Source of the DNA: Platycnemis pennipes
Lineage: Eukaryota; Arthropoda; Insecta; Odonata; Platycnemididae
Length of the DNA stretch: 64,000 nt
Assembly (NCBI GenBank): GCA_933228895.1
Contig: OW121856.1
Location: 105,499,027 to 105,563,026 of the forward strand
Direction: 5' to 3'
The notes under the pieces were generated by a model, which did no database searches, had not been told where the DNA came from, and saw only the letters and a program-made list of their open reading frames with translations. Numbering within the stretch: position 1 is the stretch's first letter; each line of letters opens with the position of its first letter. The position numbers were made by a program, and so were the translations under genes. Positions 57,306-64,000 of this stretch are shown here, piece by piece.

Positions 57306-58195
57306 AATCCCCATTCGCGGTAATACAATGCCAATTTGATAATTCAAATGCTTGAAAAATTCCTAGCATCTCCGCCTGTGCTTGTCCGAAGGTTAGACTT
57401 GAGGGCAAGTTAGCTTAGACGGTGAGATACAACGTTGGCGAACGGAGCTCGTCCAATCCTAATAGGTACACACCACCCATTCCCTCCATCTGCTTGTCTC
57501 ATTCTTCATCGCTGCTTTCAAGAGTTCATCGCCTTCCAAGCCCTTCCTTTTCACCCTCCAATGCGTGACCAACATTGGGGCCTCAGTGGTCATTCCTCAG
57601 CACCATGGTGCACGTGCAGCGACGAGTCACCCCATCCTCATGACTCTCTTCCCATGCACACACTTCTCAGCGCATCTTCCCGACAGGTGCTTCCCCTTGT
57701 CCTTCTCTACCATAGTCGGGATTAACGATTTAAAAAATTAACGGTTAAAATCAATCGTCAAAAATGTGGTTAACTATTCAATTTAATCGTTACTTTTTAG
57801 AAGAGTTGGCTTTTAACTTTTAAGCGTTAAATTTATGCATTAACTGATAGAAAACTAACTTCAGTGAATTTTTTTCGTTAATTTTTGGGCCCAAATTCGT
57901 CGCCCTGACAGAATTTGGGAGCAAAGTTTGCCCAACTAGTGCAAGATATCAAAATATTTCTATGACCTGTGATTCCTTCACACTGACGTAGTCCACCGTA
58001 AATATTACTCGTCTTGCAAGAAGATGAAAAGACTCTTTGAAGGAGAAAATGTTTCCTAAACCATCACAAAGAGGCTTTCAGATTTCTGTTTCTGCATTTC
58101 AAGTCTTTTCTTGTTCGAATCATGCGTCTTGAACGATAATTAGGGACGGACACATGGCCAGGCCAATCACCTCATTCAGACTACTCAAAGTCACA
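57306..58195. other. no gene recognised
   Basis: Includes an AT-rich patch (57720-57870) with repeated TTAACGGTTAAA-like words; nothing coding is recognised. Confidence 0.4.
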
Positions 58196-58560
58196 TCATC
58201 AAATGAAATATCTCAAGTAGAATCTATTTTATACCTAGGCGTAAACATCAAGGAAGACATGACATGAAAGGAACACATAAGGGAAATTGCAAGTGTAGAA
58301 ACCGTAGATAAGAATTCGTAAAAAGGGTTCTAGGCAATTGTTGTGACATATAACGAGAAAAAAGGTATTTTAGATTGTTGGGCCTCATTTAGAATATTCG
58401 GCTTATGTTTGATACCCGTACGAGAAAGGTATGATAAAAGAATCAGAGCATGTGCAAAGGATATCAGAAAGTTTGTTAAAGGTCGTTACGATAACTGTGT
58501 TAGTGTTACGAGTTCAATGGAAGAACTATGTTGAATTAAAATTGAATTTCTTTATTGTTC
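58196..58560 (+). mobile_element. L2/CR1-type LINE, old decayed copy
   Basis: SSNEISQVESILYLGVNIKE, KEHIREIA, then KFVKGRYDNCVSVTSSMEEL in broken frames. It is more diverged than families A-C and is terminated by a minus-strand LINE tail. Confidence 0.65.
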
Positions 58561-58645
58561 TTGGACTTCTATATCTACATCTACGTAATACTCTTCGAGC
58601 CACCATAAGGGGGTGTGGCAGGGGGTGTAATTCACCAAACGTGCA
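58561..58645 (-). mobile_element. LINE 3' tail only
   Basis: TATATCTACATCTACGTAAT, ACTCTTCGAGCCACC, GGGGTGTGGCAGGGGGTG on the plus strand, i.e. a minus-strand hairpin and tail. Confidence 0.72.
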
Positions 58646-58944
58646 CCACCGATATGCAGCTAGGCTACTTCATGGAAACATGTTAGATAATAGAGCCAAA
58701 TGTAGCCTTGGCAAAATTCGTGTTCCTGACGATAATGAAATTCAATCTTGACGGCGATGTCTAAATTAATCAATTTCCCACGCAATATCCTCTGCGATTG
58801 CATGACACTGTCAGCCAACCACCCCCTTATGCCACAGTGTCCGTGTTAACCTAAATTCAATTGGAGTTCGACTCTCTGAAGATGCGAAAAAGACAGGCCG
58901 CGGCCGTGAAGGACCGTCACTGAGCTGACTTCAGATTCGATTGT

Positions 58945-59430
58945 CATGACACATCTGCATAATACCATGCAAGCCAACATAAAGGTGTGTGGCAGGGGGT
59001 GAAGTCTCACCAAACATGCACTACATATCATGCATAAAAAAGGATTAATATTATTATACTGTTCTAAACTTCGCTATTTAATAAAGATAAAAATAGCAGA
59101 GCAAAATTGCAAAAAACATGCTGTTACTTAGGTTAGCTTCAAGTCCTTATACAAACATGCAGCTACTCGTATTGGACATATTTACCGTTGTTCATATCCA
59201 TAATTGTGCGTGGAAAAAATGACATTTTGAATCTGTCAGTTCGGCAATCAATTTCTCTAATTTTGTGATTACGGTCCAGTCTACCAAAGGAAGTTGGGGT
59301 TCGCAAAATATTTATAACATCATCACTGAAAATATGGTCTTGGAATTTGTTTAAGAGATTTAAGTCTGAATTCCAACCTGCGATTTTACAATGATTCCCA
59401 ACTCAATTCATTTAATAGACTGAAATTAAC
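58945..59430 (-). mobile_element. L2/CR1-type LINE family A 3' end
   Basis: Minus-strand copy from the tail (58950-59005) to MNELSWESL. It includes SDDVINILRTPTSFGRLD-type sequence with decay and a shortened 3' untranslated region. Confidence 0.78.
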
Positions 59431-59484
59431 TTAAAACATACTGCCGTCACAAAGAAAGATTAATTCGTTTCACGCAGGAAAAAA

Positions 59485-59555
59485 CGACCCCGGCAGGATA
59501 CGAACCTGCAACCTTCGGATCCGAAGTCAGACGATCGGTTAAGCCACGAGGCTCC
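59485..59555 (-). repeat. tRNA-Arg(UCG)-like sequence, pseudogene or SINE head
   Basis: The minus strand has CGTCTGACTTCGGATC (anticodon loop with TCG), GTTGCAGGTTCGTATCCTGC (T-arm) and an acceptor-like GGGGTCG, as in arthropod tRNA-Arg. The 5' acceptor half (GGAGCCTCG) does not pair well, and the D-arm is shortened. Probably not a working tRNA. Confidence 0.6.
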
Positions 59556-60084
59556 TAATAATGTGAATAGACGTGCGCTTAGTCGAAGAGAAAATTACAT
59601 CCCACCTCAAGACGTCAGCTTTCCGTTTGCTCGAAAACCGAGCAGTAGGAGGGAAGAAACACTTGTAAACAGTAAACGATGAAAGAGGGAGAGCGCATGG
59701 GTTTCGGTTTCCTGGTGCTGACGTCACTCGCCCGGCTCATTGCGTTCGCCCTCTTACACGCGTTCTCATCCTCGCGATGGCCCCAAGGGCCCTGGGGGTT
59801 GGGAGGGGGGGGGGTTAGGGGGATGATTGCCGTGCCCTTCGAGGCCACGGGGGGAGGGGAGGGCCTCGAGGGAAATGCCTGCGGTCAGCCGGGCCACCCC
59901 CGCCTCCTGGAAACAGGTTCTCCTCCACACCCACCCCCTCCCCCGACTGACCCGCGATATTCTTCGCTCCGCCGACGAGCAAGTCACTCCAGAGGCTCCG
60001 CCGCCGCGGTATGGGGCTCCCTCCACAGAGATACAGACGCGCGGAATGTCCATTGATACCTTATTAAGCAGTGCATCGGAATGA
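59556..60084. other. GC-rich stretch, no recognised gene
   Basis: 59690-60050 has high GC, G-runs and overlapping frames (125 codons plus, 95 minus) with no domain recognised. Confidence 0.35.
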
Positions 60085-60420
60085 ACTGAAGAACTAGGTC
60101 GGGAATCAGATCGTAGGTCAAAGGAAAAATTAAATGCATCGCAGAAATTTAAAACAGATACCTATACTGAAGACTTTAGATATATATTAAAAACCCCAGC
60201 GTGTTATACTAGATTCGACCAGATAAAACATTAGAGAGACGTACTGATGGATTCAAAATGTCATTTTTCCCCTGCACTATAAGAGACCACAATAGGCAGC
60301 ATATCAAAGGGGTAGGTAGGTGGAATATTATTAGAGTAATCTGTAGTGCATGATGCCAGTATTAACAACAAAATATCCCTTTATTACTATGGATATACTA
60401 ACCATCTAGATGCATGTCAC
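60085..60420 (+). mobile_element. L2/CR1-type LINE family B fragment
   Basis: ELGRESDRRSKEKLNASQKF, FRYILKTPACYTRFDQIK and then the 3' untranslated region; hairpin missing. Confidence 0.72.
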
Positions 60421-60489
60421 TCTTTTACACAATATCCGAGACCGATGGGGCGATGAGAGAGGTTTGTCATAGATGGTATCATGTCGGAC

Positions 60490-60930
60490 ACAATCAAAGT
60501 GACATCGGGAGTTCCCCAGGGTAGTGTAGTAGGTCCGCTTCAATTCTTTTATACATAAACGATTTGGGTTCCGTAGTTAGTAGTAAGGTTAGACTTTTTG
60601 TAGACGATGCGGTAGCGTATAGGGGTATATCACAAGAAGAAGACAGGGAATCGGTTAGCAAGGATTTAAATGCAAATCAAGAGTGGTGCGACAAATGTCA
60701 GTTAGAACTCAACCTTAAAAAGTGTGTACCTATCAATTTTTGGAGGAGGAATAATTCGATAGAGCGATCCTATAAAATTAGTAACACGAAGATCGAAAAC
60801 ATTGAAAGCATAAGATATTTAGGTGTAACAATCACTAAAGATGTATCGTGGGGAAGACACATTCGGGAAACATGCGGCCGAGCAAAGATAAAGATAGGAT
60901 TTATAGAAAGAGAACTTGGGAAATGTACTT
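60490..60930 (+). mobile_element. L2/CR1-type LINE, polymerase core (family B-like)
   Basis: IKVTSGVPQGSVVGPL, a frameshift, then INDLGSVVSSKVRLFVDDAV (the YADD-type catalytic box, here FVDD), QEWCDKCQLELNLKKC, ERSYKISNTKIENIESIRYL and WGRHIRETCGRAKIKIGFIE, RELGKC. It is the only piece here with the LINE polymerase catalytic box of the L2 type. The frame is open from 60564 to 61043. Confidence 0.8.
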
Positions 60931-62495
60931 CTGGCTACAATCTTCGCAATGTATTTGTCTTTGCCCCTGCCAAAGGAATAAGCGATTTTTATGCACACAT
61001 ACGTTCTCCGAGCATGAAATCAACCTTCAAGGGAACGCCTTAAGTTGGCATTCTATTGAGAAAGTTAAGAAGTAAGACTTTAGTAAGAAGAAGTAAGTAG
61101 TGGTAATATTAAGACTCTCGCGGGCAAATATTAGATCCGGAATGAATCGGTGGTGTTGGACAACAACGTGTACATAAGCTAATGTCTTGACTTCTTAACG
61201 ATAAGGATTCTTCTTAACCTACCGCCAATCTCAAGACATCCAACTAAAGCCTTTCAAAGTAACGTGAACAGGTTCGTTACATGAGTTGTTATCTGGAGAG
61301 GAGAGAAAAGGAGTACGGTCCTAACGAACCTTATAACACCACACGGGCTTCCGAAAATAGAAGAAAAGAAACTATTCCTACTAGACTCATAGTTTCTAGT
61401 GTACCTTCATCATCCCATCACTTGGCGAATAAATTCTACATCTACATCTACATGATACCCTAAATTAAAAATCACTACTTCGACAATACACCGATTTTAA
61501 CCCTTAATATTAAATTAAGATTTCCACTAAACGTGGCCGAATTCTTAAAGACATCCCAGTTCCGAGGACCGCAAGGTTAGTTTCTTTTTTATATAAATAG
61601 TTTGCTTATATATGTTCTCACTTCTTAAGCTCTGAAAAGTGCTGAGAAAATGCAAATAATAGCCAAAGAGGTGCCAAATTTAATCAAAGATTTGACTAGA
61701 CTGACTAAAACGTTGTAGAACACAATAAGTTTAGTTCAAAAATCAAAATTAAAACTAAATAAACGCATCAATGCAATGCAATTAAATGCAAATCAAGTGC
61801 ATTGAATTTTCAATATTTCCTCTTCTAGTTGAGTAATTTCAACACTTGAGTCTGCTTTACTTCCGACAGCCAACTTGAATGCCATTTCAAATATTGGCTG
61901 GCATACGTTGTAAACCTGGTGTAGTAGACATTCTGTTAAGAAATAAAAAGACTCTGGACATCAGTCAACTTGGATTCTGGAAAGGAATGTGAATTTAGGC
62001 GGTGCTCAAGCGGATATTTCTAACAAAATATCGAACCTCATGCCGATGTCGTTTAAGCCCGCGTTTTATTGACCTTTGACCCCTTCAAGGTATTAAAGAA
62101 ACTGCAAAGCTCCCCAAGGCAGCTTATTGTAACAAGGATCTACCAATTATTAAAGTGCTACACTTGCAACACGACATATAAGTCGGAAATAGCTTGAATA
62201 TTTAAGATACACGCTCAAGAGCATTTAATGAGCTATAAGAACAAGGACGCAACACCTTGTTCGTAATATCTTGTTGACGACAATCATGTGAGTGATTCGC
62301 CCCAGTCATCCTGCACGTGCTTTCTAAAGGATTAAAAAAATGGCTGCATTGGATCAGTTGGTGATCAGTAGCAGAAGCAAGTTCCTTGGGAAAATTCTCC
62401 CCCACCAATCATCCCCACTGCTTACGACAACTCCAGAAATCCATCCTTCTCACCCTTCTCACCGCAACCCCATCCCAGCATATAGTGGCCACATT
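60931..62495. other. no gene recognised; one short LINE tail
   Basis: AT-rich. At 61436-61461 there is TCTACATCTACATCTACATG and ATACCCT, the outermost part of a minus-strand LINE tail. Nothing else is recognised. Confidence 0.4.
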
Positions 62496-62499
62496 CAGT

Positions 62500-62665
62500 G
62501 GTTGGTAATTTTTCAGAAGCTAATGATTTATACACTCTGGAAGGATTTTCATCGGGACCTGGTGATTTGTGTGTACTGACGCTTTTTAACTGGTGCTCTA
62601 TTCCGCTACATGACATTGTTATTTCATTTTTTATGGCAAGGTTATTCATGGCATTTTTTCACTGA
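62500..62665 (-). mobile_element. L2/CR1-type LINE fragment, start of polymerase
   Basis: Minus strand IKNEITMSCSGIEHQLKSVS, then HKSPGPDENPSRVYKSLASE: the KxxGPDxIPxxxxK motif at the start of L2/CR1 polymerases. It corresponds to the region near 32760 in the endonuclease copy. Confidence 0.72.
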
Positions 62666-62886
62666 AAGTGTTCGGCGGTGAAGATGCATTTCTTCCGTGT
62701 TTTACGTCGCGTTGGCCCACGATTCCTCGGTCAACAGTTATGTCGGCGTCGCAGTCAGACCAGCGAAGTTTCACCTTTATAATGAACGAAACCCGGAAGA
62801 TCTGCATCTTCACTTCAATAAACCCGCTGAAGGCTAAACAAGACTTGCTCGTCGGTGGTCCGAGTGTGTTCTACATCCATGTCTAT

Positions 62887-63139
62887 AGTGTGGTCGTTTA
62901 CCATATTTTTAATTGCCGAATCTGATAGTGTTTGTAAAATAAAAAGACCCGTATTTTTCCGTTTCCTGATCCGTCAATTATTTATCGAGTTATAAGCGGC
63001 GAAAAACTGATGTTTTTAACCCTTTCGGAAAAGTGGGCGTGGTGCAATCTCTGACGCATATCGACTTCGTCCAATCACAACTGAGCCAGCGAAGCAACTT
63101 CGCCTTATCGCAATGGAAGGGACACAGCTGGCTCTGCCC
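62887..63139 (-). mobile_element. 535-bp MITE family, half copy, near the THAP gene
   Basis: Starts GTGGTCGTTTACCATATTTT (right end) and runs to GGGACACAGCTGGCTCTGCC. The CRE-containing half is missing. Confidence 0.82.
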
Positions 63140-63364
63140 ACGGACTTAGAATAATAAGGACTGGACACTCTCCGCTAGACAAGTCGCCGCTATTGTCGCC
63201 GAGGAGAAACTCTCCGAGTAGGTGGCAGCACTATTGCTCGCCCTGGAATACGCAGTTATTGCATGGTGAACATACGTGAGTGGTCTGTATTCCTTGTGGT
63301 ATTATCATTTATAGCAGTTCTCAAGTACTCTATTTAATTCAAGTACTTGAAGAATTGTATAAGG

Positions 63365-63604
63365 ATGCCAGGGCATCGCTGTATTGCACCGGGGTGTACG
63401 TCGGGTTACGACAGTAACCCGGAGAAGGTCCGGTTTTTTTTAGTTCCCAAGGAACTGGAGATATTGAGAAAATGGGCAAATGCAATTCCTAGGAGAGATT
63501 TTTCACTCAAACCTGGGCAAAGGGTGTGTCAGAAACATTTTCTTCCAGAGGAAATCGTGTGGAAGAAGCCGTTGTACGACCGGAATGGAAAAGTGATATC
63601 TGAG
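63365..63604 (+). CDS. THAP-domain protein, first coding exon
   Basis: Starts MPGHRCIAPGCTSGY at an ATG following upstream stops. It shows the C2CH zinc-binding pattern of THAP DNA-binding domains: Cys6-x4-Cys11, then Cys55-x2-His58 (RVCQKHF), with the conserved Pro28 (FFLVP) and Trp37 (RKWAN). The THAP fold binds specific DNA. Members are host transcription regulators or N-termini of P-element-type transposases, and this fragment cannot tell them apart. Two in-frame phase-0 donors are possible: GAG|GTTCGT at 63605 (used here) or AAA|GTGATA at 63593. Both join to the exon at 63814 without changing frame. No TATA box was recognised; a MITE fragment lies 225 bp upstream. Confidence 0.82.
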
Positions 63605-63813
63605 GTTCGTACCGATAGTGTTATTTCATAACATTTCGTCCATTCACAATTCGATAATCCTTATTATTAGTACGTAATTAGTTGCTAGTATTAAGTTGTT
63701 CACTTTTAATATTTATAACATTTACTTGGACACAGGGTTGCATTAAATGTTTGGTCGTCGTATTTTTTATTTTGCTCAATCATATGATTACCCAGCGTCT
63801 TATAACTTCACAG

Positions 63814-63994
63814 AAACTGTATAAACAACCAAAACTGAAAGATGATGCTGTACCATCTCAGTTTCCTAGTTGTCCAAAATATTTATCAGCAACTCCGAAA
63901 ATGAAAAGGAAACCACCTACAGATCGAGGTTCATCTCCCGTGGCCGTGAGGAAAAGGATTAAGGAAATAGATATCCCTCATATTATCGCGCCAG
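63814..63994 (+). CDS. THAP-domain protein, second exon (gene runs off the window)
   Basis: Follows a clear acceptor (TTATAACTTCACAG). It reads KLYKQPKLKDDAVPSQFPSC and then PKYLSATPKMKRKPP, with basic stretches (KMKRKPP, VRKRIKE) resembling a nuclear localisation signal. AVPSQF matches the AVPTIF-like motif that closes the THAP domain, which supports joining it to the exon at 63365-63604. The exon is 60 codons plus one base and ends with a strong CAG|GTAAGA donor at 63995. The rest of the protein lies beyond 64000, so host gene versus P-like transposon is open. Confidence 0.75.
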
Positions 63995-64000
63995 GTAAGA

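Noticed and set aside
59485..59555. Functional tRNA-Arg gene
   Set aside because: The acceptor stem does not pair and the D-arm is shortened; called a tRNA-derived repeat instead.
14576..64000. svp DNA-binding-domain exon (CVVCGDKSSGKHYG...)
   Set aside because: No frame in the window shows the zinc-finger pattern; it must lie to the right.

Overview
This is a stretch of a repeat-rich animal genome, most likely an insect. Gene pieces are split by long introns, there is no operon structure, and most of the sequence is transposable-element debris. The anchor is the orphan nuclear receptor gene seven-up (svp, the COUP-TF orthologue) on the minus strand. Two consecutive ligand-binding-domain exons are present at 14575-14220 and 9672-9414, separated by a 4.5 kb intron. 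The upstream DNA-binding-domain exon and the last coding exon are not recognisable in the window. So 14576-64000 is probably one svp intron of more than 49 kb, and 1-9413 is part of the next one (more than 9.4 kb). The second gene is a THAP zinc-finger gene on the plus strand at the right edge (63365 onward). It is antisense to svp and runs out of the window.

Region by region. 1-9.4 kb: a 514-bp MITE, two LINE 3' ends (one a chimera), a 535-bp inverted-repeat element, two adjacent foldback elements, three tRNA-derived SINEs and a CRE/E-box-like patch. 9.4-14.6 kb: the two svp exons, with the intron between them bracketed by two opposite-facing copies of one MITE family and filled with LINE remnants and a 175-bp tandem dimer. 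14.6-26 kb: nested minus-strand LINEs, two larger non-autonomous elements with GTTCACA-type ends, and a CpG-rich patch with tandem CRE sites. 26-30 kb: a nearly intact mariner (1290 bp, TA duplication, three nonsense codons) and a recent segmental duplication. 30-45 kb: a Penelope-like fragment, an L2/CR1-type endonuclease, four MITE copies, a compound MITE, LINE 3' ends and a hAT-type MITE. 45-50 kb: an RTE-type LINE, a shuffled set of unrecognised modules and a nested MITE inside a LINE. 50-53 kb: AT-rich and almost featureless. 53-64 kb: more LINE fragments, the second hAT-type MITE, GC-rich islands and the THAP gene.

The repeats have a recognisable population structure. Three related L2/CR1-type LINE families (called A, B and C here from their C-terminal protein sequence) share a 3' end made of a CCCTGC...GCAGGG hairpin followed by TGTAGA repeats. 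An RTE-type LINE is repeatedly joined to them in the same orientation. Non-autonomous DNA elements include a ~500-540-bp MITE family present in eight copies, a hAT-type MITE with 8-bp duplications, and several elements with GTTCACA-like ends. Apart from svp and the THAP gene I found no convincing host gene. No CRISPR, rRNA or intact tRNA gene was seen. Family labels rest on reading motifs by eye, without a database search.
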